From: Oscillospiraceae bacterium
GTDB taxonomy: Bacteria; Bacillota; Clostridia; Lachnospirales; Lachnospiraceae
Length of the DNA: 64,000 bases
Reading direction: 5' to 3'
NCBI GenBank assembly: GCA_021771715.1
Contig: JAETOO010000009.1
Location: 59,586-123,585, forward strand
A model generated the notes under the pieces. It had not been told where the DNA came from. It did not search any database and saw nothing but the letters and a program-made list of their open reading frames with translations. Both the position numbers and the translations under genes were made by a program. Below are positions 17,232-25,644 of the stretch, piece by piece. Position 1 is the first letter of the stretch, and the number at the start of each line of letters is the position of its first letter.

Positions 17232-18746
17232 ATGGAGCAGGGTGTTGTGCTCACAATGAAAAATATCAGCAAGAATTTCCCCGGGGTGAAGGCGCTGCAG
17301 AACGTGGATTTTACGCTGAGAAAAGGGGAAATTCACGCGCTGATGGGAGAGAACGGAGCCGGGAAATCCACCTTGATCAAGGTGCTGACCGGCGTGGAGG
17401 AGTTTGAGACAGGCGAGATCCGGATTGAAGGTAAAAACACGGCCATCATCAACCGGTCCCCGCAGGAGGCCCAGGAGAACGGGATCAGTACCGTTTATCA
17501 GGAGGTCAATCTTTGCCCGAACCTTTCGGTGGCGGAGAATCTGTACATCGGCCGCGAGCCGAAGCGGGGCGGGATGATTGACTGGAGAACGATGAAAAAG
17601 AAGTCCAGAGAGCTGCTCGAGGGACTTGACATACATATTGACGTTTCGGTGGCGGTGGAAAATTATTCGATCGCGATCCAGCAGATGCTTGCCATCGCCC
17701 GCGCGGTGGATATGTCCGCAAAGGTGCTGATCCTGGATGAGCCGACCTCGTCTCTGGACGACGGCGAGGTGGAGAAGCTGTTCCGGCTGATGAACCGCCT
17801 GAAAGCGCAGGGGGTAGGCATTATCTTTGTCACGCATTTCCTCGAGCAGGTGTATGCCGTCTGCGACCGCATCACGGTGCTGCGCAACGGCGCCCTCGTG
17901 GGAGCGTACAAGGTGGAGGAGCTTCCGCGCGTGCAGCTCGTCGCCAAGATGATGGGCAAGGATTTCGATGATCTGGCTGCCATCAAGAAGGAGGGCGCGT
18001 CCGGCAAGGCGAAGAGCGAGGTCGTCATCTCCGCGAAGAAGCTCGGCCACAAGGGAACCATCAAGCCCTTCGATCTGGAGATCCATAAGGGCGAGGTCAT
18101 CGGCCTGACGGGACTGCTCGGCTCGGGGCGTTCTGAGCTGGCGCGCAGTATCTACGGCGCGGACAAGGCGGATACGGGAGAGCTGTTCGTGAAGGGACAG
18201 AAGCTGCTCGTGGGCGCACCGCTGGATGCCATGATGGCCGGCATGGCGTATCTGCCAGAGAACAGAAAGGAAGAAGGAATCATCGCGGATCTCTCCGTGA
18301 GAGAAAATATCATCATCGCGCTGCAGGCGAAGCGCGGCATGTTCCACCTGCTTAGCAGAAAGGAGCAGGAGGAATTCACAGACAAGTACATTGATATCCT
18401 CCAGATCAAGACGGCCGACCGGGAGACGCCGGTCAGGCAGCTCTCCGGCGGCAACCAGCAGAAAGTGATCCTGGGCAGGTGGCTTCTGACGGAGCCAGAG
18501 TTCCTGATCCTGGATGAGCCCACGAGAGGAATTGATATCGGTACAAAGACAGAGATCCAGAAACTCGTTCTGCAGCTTGCCGAGCAGGGTATGGCGGTCA
18601 TGTTCATCTCATCTGAGATTGAAGAGATGATCCGTACCTGCAGCAGAATGGCTGTACTGCGTGATGGCGCCAAGGTAGGAGAGCTGGAGGAATCCGAGCT
18701 CCACCAGAATTCCATCATGAAAGCAATCGCGGGAGGTGGAAACTGA
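17232..18746 (+). CDS. Sugar ABC importer, duplicated ATP-binding protein (YtfR/RbsA/MglA type)
   Basis: 504 residues with two ABC cassettes. The first has Walker A 'GENGAGKSTLIK' and Walker B 'LILDEPTSSLDD', with a divergent signature region ('YSIAIQQMLAIARA'). The second has a degenerate Walker A 'GLLGSGRSELAR', signature 'LSGGNQQKVILGRWL' and 'LILDEPTRGIDIG'. This asymmetry is the normal pattern of the class. It powers import through the two permeases encoded downstream. The stop (TGA) overlaps the next ATG by one base. Confidence 0.95.
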   Translation: MEQGVVLTMKNISKNFPGVKALQNVDFTLRKGEIHALMGENGAGKSTLIKVLTGVEEFETGEIRIEGKNTAIINRSPQEAQENGISTVYQEVNLCPNLSVAENLYIGREPKRGGMIDWRTMKKKSRELLEGLDIHIDVSVAVENYSIAIQQMLAIARAVDMSAKVLILDEPTSSLDDGEVEKLFRLMNRLKAQGVGIIFVTHFLEQVYAVCDRITVLRNGALVGAYKVEELPRVQLVAKMMGKDFDDLAAIKKEGASGKAKSEVVISAKKLGHKGTIKPFDLEIHKGEVIGLTGLLGSGRSELARSIYGADKADTGELFVKGQKLLVGAPLDAMMAGMAYLPENRKEEGIIADLSVRENIIIALQAKRGMFHLLSRKEQEEFTDKYIDILQIKTADRETPVRQLSGGNQQKVILGRWLLTEPEFLILDEPTRGIDIGTKTEIQKLVLQLAEQGMAVMFISSEIEEMIRTCSRMAVLRDGAKVGELEESELHQNSIMKAIAGGGN

Positions 18747-19795
18747 TGGAAACGATCAAAAAACTGACAGCGAAGAGACTGTTTATGCCGATTTTCTGTC
18801 TGGCGGTCATGCTGGTGGCGGCGGTGATTGCCAGCCCGGACTTCTTTAAGATCGGCGTGCAAAACGGGGTGTTGTACGGGCGGATCATCGACGTGATCAA
18901 CCGGGGCAGCGAGACCGTGATCCTGGCGGTCGGCATGACGCTGGTCGTAGCGGCCTCCGCAGGTACGGATATCTCTGTGGGCGCCGTCATGGCGGTGGTG
19001 GCAGCCGTCACGTGCGCGTTTACCGCAGGCGGACAGCAGAGTGTAAACGAGTATATCAACAACCCGCTTCTGGGCGCGCTTCTTGGCATCCTGGCGGGCG
19101 TTGCGTGCGGGTGCTTCAACGGCTTTCTGGTGGCAAAGCTGAAGATCCAGCCGATGGTCGCGACCTTGATTCTGTTCACGGCGGGCCGCGGCATCGCACA
19201 GCTTCTGACGAACGGACAGATCACGTACGTGCGCGTGGAGAGTTTTAAAATGCTGGGCGCGAGCATCCCGGGTGTTCCGATCCCGACGGCTATTTTCGTG
19301 ACGGTCCTCGTGGTCGTGCTGACGATGGTGCTGCTGAAAAAGACGGCGATGGGAATGTACATCGAATCCGTGGGTATCAATTCGAAAGCAGCCCGCCTGG
19401 TGGGGCTGAAGTCCACGAAGATCATTTTCATGGTATACGCATTCAGCGGCTTCTGCGCAAGTATTGCGGGACTGATCAACTCCTCGCGCATTTACTCCGC
19501 GGACGCAAACAATATCGGCCTGAACCTTGAGCTTGACGCTATCCTGGCGGTCGCTCTGGGCGGAAACTCGCTGGCCGGCGGCAAATTCTCTCTGCTTGGC
19601 GCCGTGATCGGCGCGTATACGATTCAGACACTGACGACGACACTGTACGCGGTATCCGTGAGCTCTGACCAGATCCCGGTGTACAAGGCGATCGTAGTCG
19701 TGATTATCGTATCATTACAGTCTCCTGAGCTCGGTAAGATGATCCGTCGTCTGAAGGCAAAAGCGTCTGCTCAGGCAGGGAAAGGAGCGGCATAA
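18746..19795 (+). CDS. Sugar ABC importer, permease 1 (YtfT-like)
   Basis: 349 residues, eight or more hydrophobic helices. Family signatures of the BPD_transp_2 permeases are visible: 'VILAVGMTLVVAASAGTDISVGAVMAV', 'GCFNGFLVAKLKIQPMVATL', 'ALGGNSLAGGKFSLLGAVIGAYTIQTL'. It forms a heterodimeric channel with the next gene product. The start overlaps the ATPase stop and the end overlaps the next start, so all are coupled. The longer loop with 'GGQQSVNEYINNP' is typical of YtfT-like rather than RbsC proteins. Confidence 0.92.
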   Translation: METIKKLTAKRLFMPIFCLAVMLVAAVIASPDFFKIGVQNGVLYGRIIDVINRGSETVILAVGMTLVVAASAGTDISVGAVMAVVAAVTCAFTAGGQQSVNEYINNPLLGALLGILAGVACGCFNGFLVAKLKIQPMVATLILFTAGRGIAQLLTNGQITYVRVESFKMLGASIPGVPIPTAIFVTVLVVVLTMVLLKKTAMGMYIESVGINSKAARLVGLKSTKIIFMVYAFSGFCASIAGLINSSRIYSADANNIGLNLELDAILAVALGGNSLAGGKFSLLGAVIGAYTIQTLTTTLYAVSVSSDQIPVYKAIVVVIIVSLQSPELGKMIRRLKAKASAQAGKGAA

Positions 19796-20817
19796 TGAAA
19801 AAAGAAGGACGTAAGCTGGATGGAAATTCCTTTCTTCTTGTGATTACCATCGCGCTGTTTGTGGTCATGTACCTCGTCGGGATTGCCCTGTTCAAGAATC
19901 AGGGCTTTGCCAAGACACAGAATTTCCTGAACCTCTTTATCTCGAATGCCGGTCTGATCGTGATCGCGGCCGGCATGACGATCGTCATGATCACCGGGGG
20001 AATTGATATCTCCGTGGGCTCCGTTGTCGCTATGGTCTGCATGGTGCTCGCGTGGACGATGGAGACCGCCGGGTGGGGAGCGATCCAGTCCGCCGTTTTT
20101 GTGCTGGCGCTCGGTGTGGTCTTCGGGTTCGTGCAGGGCTGGCTGGTGGCCTATCTGAAGATTCAGCCCTTCATCGTGACTCTGGCGGGGATGTTCTTTG
20201 CGAGGGGCATGACGGCTGTGATCAGCAAGGAAATGATCAGTATCAAGAACGAGACGTTCCTTGCGTGGGCGCAGTGCAAGATTTACCTCCCGTTCGGAGG
20301 CTACACGAACAAAAAGGGGATGCTGATCAGGCCGTACATTTATCCGAGCGTGATCATTGCGCTTGTGGTCCTGGTTGTGATTTTTATCGTGCTGAAGTAC
20401 ACGAAGTTCGGGCGCAGCATTTACGCGATCGGCGGAAATGAGCAGTCTGCGCTGATGATGGGCCTGAACGTAAAGCGCACGAAGCTGAAGGCGTACGTGC
20501 TGGAGGGCTTTCTCGCGAGCCTCGGCGGCTTCCTGTTCTGCTTGAACACGTGCTCCGGCTTCGTGGAGCAGGCGAAGGGACTCGAGATGGATGCTATCGC
20601 GTCCTCCGTCATCGGCGGCACGCTGCTGACGGGCGGCGTCGGCAACGTCATCGGAAGCCTGTTCGGCGTGCTGATCAAGGGCACGATCGAGGCGTTCATC
20701 ACCTTCCAGGGAACCTTGTCCTCCTGGTGGACGAGGATCACGATCGCGGCGATGCTGTGCTTCTTTATCGTGCTGCAGAGTGTGTTTGCGGCGGCGAAGG
20801 AGAAGAATAAGAAATAA
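19795..20817 (+). CDS. Sugar ABC importer, permease 2 (YjfF-like)
   Basis: 340 residues, second BPD_transp_2 permease of the heterodimer: 'LIVIAAGMTIVMITGGIDISVGSVVAM', 'GFVQGWLVAYLKIQPFIVTLAGMFFARGMTAVIS', 'AIGGNEQSALMMGL' and 'GGTLLTGGVGNVIGSLFGVLIKG'. Having two different permeases plus a duplicated ATPase is the arrangement of the E. coli ytfQRT-yjfF galactofuranose importer. The true sugar here is inferred only. Its ATG overlaps the previous stop (TAATG). Confidence 0.92.
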   Translation: MKKEGRKLDGNSFLLVITIALFVVMYLVGIALFKNQGFAKTQNFLNLFISNAGLIVIAAGMTIVMITGGIDISVGSVVAMVCMVLAWTMETAGWGAIQSAVFVLALGVVFGFVQGWLVAYLKIQPFIVTLAGMFFARGMTAVISKEMISIKNETFLAWAQCKIYLPFGGYTNKKGMLIRPYIYPSVIIALVVLVVIFIVLKYTKFGRSIYAIGGNEQSALMMGLNVKRTKLKAYVLEGFLASLGGFLFCLNTCSGFVEQAKGLEMDAIASSVIGGTLLTGGVGNVIGSLFGVLIKGTIEAFITFQGTLSSWWTRITIAAMLCFFIVLQSVFAAAKEKNKK

Positions 20818-20945
20818 TTTCTGCGGCTGCAGGAATCGATGGTATGAGACGGGCCGGCGTGACGCGTACGTGTTGCGCCTGGCCTGTTATAGTGTAGGCG
20901 GTCAAAAATTTCTCCGAATTTCCTCAAAAATTTTCAAAAAAACAC

Positions 20946-20974
20946 TTGCATTTTTTTAGAAGATCATATATAAT
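20946..20974 (+). promoter_or_regulatory. Promoter of tRNA-Thr
   Basis: TTGCAT, 17-bp spacer, TATAAT, 27 bp before the tRNA. The -10 lies within a near-palindrome GATCATATATAATGATC. Confidence 0.85.
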
Positions 20975-21001
20975 GATCAAGTCGGTTGATGAGACCGAGA
21001 T

Positions 21002-21074
<73 letters not shown>

Positions 21075-21078
21075 CGTG

Positions 21079-21108
21079 AAAAGCCCTTGGTTTCAAGGGC
21101 TTTTTTTT
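21079..21108 (+). terminator. Terminator of tRNA-Thr
   Basis: AAGCCCTTG-GTTT-CAAGGGCTT followed by eight T residues, immediately after the tRNA. Confidence 0.9.
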
Positions 21109-21186
21109 GATGAGAACACAGAAGAAACGATAAGTGGCGGCATGAAAATGAAGGGACCCGGAACATTCCCGAGCCCCCATTAAGAG

Positions 21187-21534
21187 TTACTTGCACTTGA
21201 ATTCTGTTGGTTCTTCAATCAGAGATGCAACTTGGAATTCATGTTTGTGACCGTCCTCCATGTCGGTGAACGCTTTTGCGAAGTGGACGTGCTTGCCGCC
21301 ACCTACGTCGATTGCTCCGGAGGATTTTCCACAGAATTCATGATAATGCCCGTCTGCGAAGTCTGTACGGAATTTCACTTCATGGAAATGATCTGATTTG
21401 CCCGGGATAGGCATTGCTTCTCCTGAAATGGTAGAAAATCTATGGTTATGGCAATCATTACATTCCCGGAATACTCCGGTGATACCGGTTATTTCGTGGA
21501 CATGCTTCTGCTTGCTTCGATTTTGGTCATACAT
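21187..21534 (-). CDS. YmaF-family His-rich protein
   Basis: 115 residues, recognised by repeated H-x-H motifs spaced along the chain ('KHVHEITG', 'CHNHRFSTISGEAMP', 'DHFHEV', 'GHYHEFCGKS', 'KHVHFA', 'GHKHEF'), as in Bacillus YmaF. The function of the family is not established; the histidines and cysteines suggest metal binding. AAGGAGTTAT lies before the ATG on the minus strand. The gene stands alone between tRNA-Thr and the lipoprotein gene, with no clear partner. Confidence 0.8.
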   Translation of the reverse strand: MYDQNRSKQKHVHEITGITGVFRECNDCHNHRFSTISGEAMPIPGKSDHFHEVKFRTDFADGHYHEFCGKSSGAIDVGGGKHVHFAKAFTDMEDGHKHEFQVASLIEEPTEFKCK

Positions 21535-21602
21535 GGTAGGATAACTCCTTATTATTTTTTTATATAGTATGCAGGAACAAATAAATAGTTCATTTCAGGA
21601 AA

Positions 21603-21733
21603 GGAGCGGAGCTTCCGGAAGACGTGTATCGGCTCCTGAAAGAGAATGAAGGGCAACAAACTACCCGAAAGTGCTGCATGTGCCGCAGTCTGCAAGGACG
21701 GTGCGGAAGATAAAAGAAGAGAAGCTGCAATGA
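21603..21733 (+). pseudogene. Possible frameshifted relic of an unidentified gene
   Basis: Two adjacent frames give coding-like fragments that join across a frameshift: 'ELPEDVYRLLKENEGQQ' in one frame and then 'YPKVLHVPQSARTVRKIKEEKLQ' with a stop at 21731. No start codon or ribosome site is present. I cannot name the parent protein. The last bases also form one arm of the neighbouring minus-strand terminator. Confidence 0.25.
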
Positions 21734-21776
21734 CTGATGGGTGCCCGCAGGGCGGGAATCAGTCATTGCAGCTTCT
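21719..21776 (-). terminator. Long hairpin terminator after the DUF4358 lipoprotein gene
   Basis: A 19-bp perfect inverted repeat (AGAAGCTGCAATGACTGAT and complement) flanks a 20-nt loop. On the minus strand it is followed by a T-rich stretch (CTTCTTTTATCTT). Confidence 0.65.
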
Positions 21777-21803
21777 GTGGTTTTGCAGGAGTGTGCGGGC
21801 GGT

Positions 21804-22268
21804 TTAGAAGCCGTAGCCCTTCAGGATCTCGTTGGCTTTGTCTGTGTCGTCACAGACGCACAGGACGGTGTAGGCGCCGGCACTCTTGATGATGGCGTCG
21901 CCGAGCTTGTCTGCCTCTGCGGCGTTGTAGGAGGCGTAGAGCTCCTTCTGGTTGTCCACCCTGGTCTGGAGCTGTTTCTCGATGTTCGCCGTGTTGGAGG
22001 CCTCCTTGCTCTCGATGACGGCTACCTCGCAGGCAGTTGCGCCGGAGCTCGCGTAGGCGGTGGCGGAGGCGACATCGTCCGCCTCATAGAAGTAGACGGT
22101 CGACGGGTCGACGGTCATCTCGGCGAGTGTATCAGTCGTCACGGTCGCGAGCAGCTCTGTCGTGAGCTTGCCGGCGTCGACCTTGACCTCCTTGTTTCCG
22201 CCGCCCCCACAGGCGGTCAGAGAAACTACCATCAGTGTGGTGCAGAGTATTGCAGTTAATTTTTTCAT
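21804..22268 (-). CDS. DUF4358-type lipoprotein
   Basis: 154 residues. The lipoprotein signal 'MKKLTAILCTTLMVVSLTAC' has a good lipobox (LTAC) followed by a glycine linker. The rest ('YFYEADDVASATAYASSGATACEVAVIESKEA' and 'YTVLCVCDDTDKANEIL') fits the uncharacterised DUF4358 family, which I associate with surface acyltransferase loci in Clostridia. It would sit on the outer face of the membrane. AAAGGAGTTTTT precedes the start. It lies 165 bp downstream of, and on the same strand as, the SGNH hydrolase gene, and is likely part of one transcript with it. The function is unknown. Confidence 0.75.
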   Translation of the reverse strand: MKKLTAILCTTLMVVSLTACGGGGNKEVKVDAGKLTTELLATVTTDTLAEMTVDPSTVYFYEADDVASATAYASSGATACEVAVIESKEASNTANIEKQLQTRVDNQKELYASYNAAEADKLGDAIIKSAGAYTVLCVCDDTDKANEILKGYGF

Positions 22269-22433
22269 AAAAACTCCTTTCCGGGAAGGCAGGAAGCCTT
22301 CCGATCACAGTAAATTTATCCCTCAGTGTCAGTAAAATCAGTTTGTCGGCAATTCATAAGCAGGAGTCAGGCAGGTATGCGGCAACTGCTGTTGTCGTAT
22401 CGAACCTCAGATCCTTCTGCCTCCGTTTCTACC

Positions 22434-23498
22434 TCAAGCCTCAGACCCTTCTGTCTCCGTCTCTGTCTCGGACTCCGTCTCCTCGCCGGAAGCATCCGCA
22501 TCGTCGTTTGTGACAGGGATATAATGGTTCTTCATATAGGTCAGCATCTGCTTGCAGTAATTCTCGTAGATATGTACGCCGTCGCTCGAGGCGCCCGCGA
22601 TCAGCGAACCGTAGCCATCCGAGAGGATCTCGTTGAAATCCAGGTAGTGGTAGCCCTGTTCCTCGCAGACCTGCAGCAGGATGGAATTGATCTTGTCGAC
22701 GTTTGCGTTGTTGACGTAGGAACCTGTCTGTACCTTGGACTCTTCGACATAGATCACGCTGCAGATGTAGAAGACGGCATCCGGCTGGATCTCCTGGAAG
22801 CGCTTGGTGCAGGCGACGAAGCCGTCGTGGAACGAATCCCAGTCGTACTCGCCGAGATCGTTGGTTCCCAGCATGATGTAGATCTTGTTGTATTTGCCAC
22901 CTGAGAGCGCGGCAGCTACGGTGATCATACCGTCCTGTGTCTGGATAATAGCCTCGCTTTTCATTTTCGGCAGCGACATGCCGACGCTCGTGAAGAAGGT
23001 GCCCTGCGTGATGCCAGAGACATTCTGGAAGCCTTGCATCCGTGAGTCGCCGATAAACACAGCGTCAGAGAAATAGGAGTCATCGACTGCTGGATCGGTC
23101 TTCGGGACAATCGCCTGGCTGTCCGGATTGGACACAGTATCGTGTTTGGGAGCCTCAGTCTGTGGCGCGGAAGTCGCGGCCGCGCCGGTGTTCCCGGCCA
23201 GAGGAAGGCCGGCCAGCACGGAGTCGTGGTTCGTGCTCCCGCGGGAAGCGGAGGTAAACGCGGTCTCGGGGGATGTGGAATCCCCGTCTGCGGCGGAGGG
23301 CTGTTCCCCGAGGGTGCCGCTGGAATCCGTTGTCGTGGTGCCGTCGGTCACGACCGTCTGTCTCATGGAAGAGCGGTGCGTGATCATGGTGACGACCAGC
23401 CGCCCCTCGAAGACAACCAGGACAATAGCTACGAGAATCATAAGCTGCAGGACCATAGAGTCATGCCGCTTTTTGCGTTTACGTTTTGTCTTTGCCAT
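22434..23498 (-). CDS. Membrane-anchored SGNH/GDSL-type hydrolase
   Basis: 354 residues. A Lys/Arg-rich start and one transmembrane helix (about 16-40) are followed by a Ser/Thr/Pro-rich linker to about 135 and then an SGNH domain. The domain shows block I 'FIGDSRMQG' with S152, block III 'GTND' near 212 and block V 'SDGVHI' near 310. The tail is a Thr/Glu repeat ('ETESETETETEG'). It is therefore an extracytoplasmic esterase or acyl-transfer enzyme tethered to the membrane. It is encoded divergently from the MBOAT gene, and both probably act on acyl groups of a surface polymer. ATG at 23498 follows AGGAGAACTTTT. Confidence 0.85.
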   Translation of the reverse strand: MAKTKRKRKKRHDSMVLQLMILVAIVLVVFEGRLVVTMITHRSSMRQTVVTDGTTTTDSSGTLGEQPSAADGDSTSPETAFTSASRGSTNHDSVLAGLPLAGNTGAAATSAPQTEAPKHDTVSNPDSQAIVPKTDPAVDDSYFSDAVFIGDSRMQGFQNVSGITQGTFFTSVGMSLPKMKSEAIIQTQDGMITVAAALSGGKYNKIYIMLGTNDLGEYDWDSFHDGFVACTKRFQEIQPDAVFYICSVIYVEESKVQTGSYVNNANVDKINSILLQVCEEQGYHYLDFNEILSDGYGSLIAGASSDGVHIYENYCKQMLTYMKNHYIPVTNDDADASGEETESETETETEGSEA

Positions 23499-23884
23499 AA
23501 AAGTTCTCCTGTAAGCGATAGAAAGGCACGGCGAAGATGCCGCTGCCTGCGGTTATTATAATAGGAAGGTGATTTGCCGGACTCCCGGCGGTGTCTCAAA
23601 AAAATCATCATCGCAATACCTAATTATATATCAACCAGGCGTGATTTGGAAGACCTAAAAATGAGTAAATGCGACATGTTTTGCGTTCAATTTACAGGAT
23701 TATGCACAATCCTCCGAAATATCAGAAAATCCGTTTGCGTATCCAGGGCTGATACGCTATAATGAGGGAACGGAAAAGGCAGGAGAGTTATGTACGGAAC
23801 GCGCCCCGTGCGGTGGTGTGTGAACCGTTACAGAGAAGGCTCTGCCTGTATTGCTACTTTATTGTGAGATGAGGAGTATGGTGC
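23499..23884. other. Divergent intergenic region between SGNH and MBOAT genes
   Basis: 386 bp without a supported gene. It holds the MBOAT promoter described separately and must also hold the SGNH promoter; a TATTATAATA stretch at about 23551-23560 could be its -10 on the minus strand, but I see no convincing -35. Confidence 0.45.
23735..23763 (+). promoter_or_regulatory. Promoter with overlapping palindrome upstream of the MBOAT gene
   Basis: TTGCGT, 17-bp spacer, TATAAT. A 21-bp palindrome, GCGTATC-N7-GATACGC (23737-23757), fills the spacer, suggesting a repressor operator. The start codon lies about 120 bp downstream. Confidence 0.6.
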
Positions 23885-25306
23885 ATGGTATTTAGCAGTC
23901 TGTTGTTTTTGTTTCGGTTTCTTCCGGCGGTGCTTCTGGTGTATTTTGCGGCGCCGCGGCCGCTGCGCAATCTGGTGCTGCTCTTGTTCAGCCTTGTGTT
24001 CTATGCGTGGGGGGAGCCGGTCTACATCGTGCTGATGCTGGTGTCGATTCTGGTGTCCTACACAGGTGGGATTCTCGTCGACCGGTTTCAGAATCAGGGA
24101 CGACGCGGGGCGGCAAAGGCGGCGCTGATCGGCTCGTCCGTGATCAGCCTGTCGCTGCTCGGTTTTTTTAAGTATGCGGATTTCGTGATCGGGACGGTGA
24201 ACTCGGTGAGCGGAGCGGGACTGGCGCTTCTGAAGCTGTCGCTGCCGATCGGGATCTCTTTTTACACGTTTCAGACGATGTCGTACACGATCGACGTGTA
24301 CCGCGGCGAGGCGAAGGTGCAGAAAAATCTGATCTCGTTCGGCGCGTACGTGACGATGTTTCCGCAGCTGATCGCAGGGCCGATCGTGCAGTACAAGACG
24401 ATCGACGAGCAGCTGCGCACCAGGAAGGAGACGGCGGAGCAGTTTGCGCTGGGGATTCACCGCTTCATGGTCGGGCTGGGGAAAAAAGTACTGCTCGCGA
24501 ACAACGCGGGGATGCTCTGGGATACGGTCAGCGCGATGACGCACGCAGAGCTGCCGGTGCTGACCGCATGGCTGGGGCTTGCCGCCTACACGTTTCAGAT
24601 CTACTTTGATTTCTCCGCGTACTCGGATATGGCGATCGGGCTGGGGCATATGTTCGGCTTCCGGTTCCTGGAGAATTTTAATTACCCGTATGTTTCGAAG
24701 AGCATCACGGAGTTCTGGCGGCGGTGGCACATTTCACTTGGCACCTGGTTCCGGGAGTACGTGTACATACCGCTCGGCGGCAACCGTGTGGTGTGGTGGA
24801 AGCACGTCCGGAACATTCTCGTGGTCTGGCTGCTGACCGGCATCTGGCACGGGGCGAGCTGGAATTTTATCCTGTGGGGCGTCTATTACGGCTGCCTGCT
24901 GCTGCTCGAGAAATACGTGTTCGGAAGGTATCTGGAGAAGCTGCCCGGCGTGCTGCGCCACATTTACTGCCTCTTTTTTGTGATGCTGGGGTGGAATCTG
25001 TTTGTCTTTGACGACATGGGAAGAGGGATCAGCTTTTTGAAGGCGCTTTTCGGCGTCTACGGGCAGGGAATCGGCAACCGGGAGACTGTGTATCTGCTGT
25101 ACAACAACGCTGTGCTCCTGGTTCTGCTGGCGGTTGGATGTACACAGCTGCCGCAGAGATTTGGGAAATGGCTCTGCGGGAAGCTCCGGACGCACGACGC
25201 GCTGCTGACTGTGCTGCAGAATGTGTTCTATGTCGGGGTGTTTGTGCTGTCGGTCGCGTGGCTGGTCGACGCGTCGTACAATCCGTTTCTCTACTTCCGC
25301 TTCTGA
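23885..25306 (+). CDS. MBOAT-family O-acyltransferase
   Basis: 473 residues, multi-spanning. The family pattern is clear: 'VFSSLLFLFRFLPAVLLVYF' at the start, 'LPIGISFYTFQTMSYTIDVYRG', 'FVAYVTMFPQLIAGPIVQY'-like segment, 'YTFQIYFDFSAYSDMAIGLGHMFGF', 'EFWRRWHISLGTWFREYVYIPLGG' and 'LTGIWHGASWNFILWG' with catalytic His H322. AlgI/DltB-like proteins move acyl groups, usually acetyl, across the membrane onto surface polymers. Here the partners are the SGNH hydrolase (divergent) and the DHHW protein downstream. Absence of dltA/dltC argues against D-alanylation. AGGAGTATGGTGC precedes the ATG. Confidence 0.93.
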   Translation: MVFSSLLFLFRFLPAVLLVYFAAPRPLRNLVLLLFSLVFYAWGEPVYIVLMLVSILVSYTGGILVDRFQNQGRRGAAKAALIGSSVISLSLLGFFKYADFVIGTVNSVSGAGLALLKLSLPIGISFYTFQTMSYTIDVYRGEAKVQKNLISFGAYVTMFPQLIAGPIVQYKTIDEQLRTRKETAEQFALGIHRFMVGLGKKVLLANNAGMLWDTVSAMTHAELPVLTAWLGLAAYTFQIYFDFSAYSDMAIGLGHMFGFRFLENFNYPYVSKSITEFWRRWHISLGTWFREYVYIPLGGNRVVWWKHVRNILVVWLLTGIWHGASWNFILWGVYYGCLLLLEKYVFGRYLEKLPGVLRHIYCLFFVMLGWNLFVFDDMGRGISFLKALFGVYGQGIGNRETVYLLYNNAVLLVLLAVGCTQLPQRFGKWLCGKLRTHDALLTVLQNVFYVGVFVLSVAWLVDASYNPFLYFRF

Positions 25307-25644
25307 TTTTAATAAGGAAGCTGGAGAATATCAGGATAGGAAGCTTGGATGTATGGCGAAATGCAGGCGCTGCGTTAGAGTAAGTGTATGAGAGAGTCAG
25401 ATGCTGCGCCAGGGCAGATATATGGCAAAATCGAAGGCTGCGCTGGATCGGGCGTGTATGATGAAATCGGAGACTGTCTGATTGGAAAATGATAAAATTT
25501 GCAGACGACTGGGTTGGAACATGACGAGATGGGACATGACGAGATAGAACATAACAAGATGAAACATGACGAAATGAGTGACTGGCCGGGTGCAGGAGAC
25601 GAATGACAGAGATGGACGAGGAGTACGGAGGATGATTAGCTGGA
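25307..25644. other. Intergenic stretch with degenerate short repeats
   Basis: 338 bp between MBOAT and DHHW genes without a supported ORF. Much of it looks like decayed tandem repeats rich in GATGA/GACGA; the clearest block is listed separately. A ribosome site (GGAGGATG) near the end belongs to the next gene. Confidence 0.5.
25518..25577. repeat. Four tandem 15-bp repeats
   Basis: AACATGACGAGATGG, GACATGACGAGATAG, AACATAACAAGATGA and AACATGACGAAATGA follow each other without gaps. Confidence 0.8.

Noticed and set aside
15813-18347. 844-residue minus-strand ORF over the kinase, binding protein and ATPase genes
   Set aside because: Runs across three genes whose plus-strand motifs are unmistakable; no coding signal on this strand.
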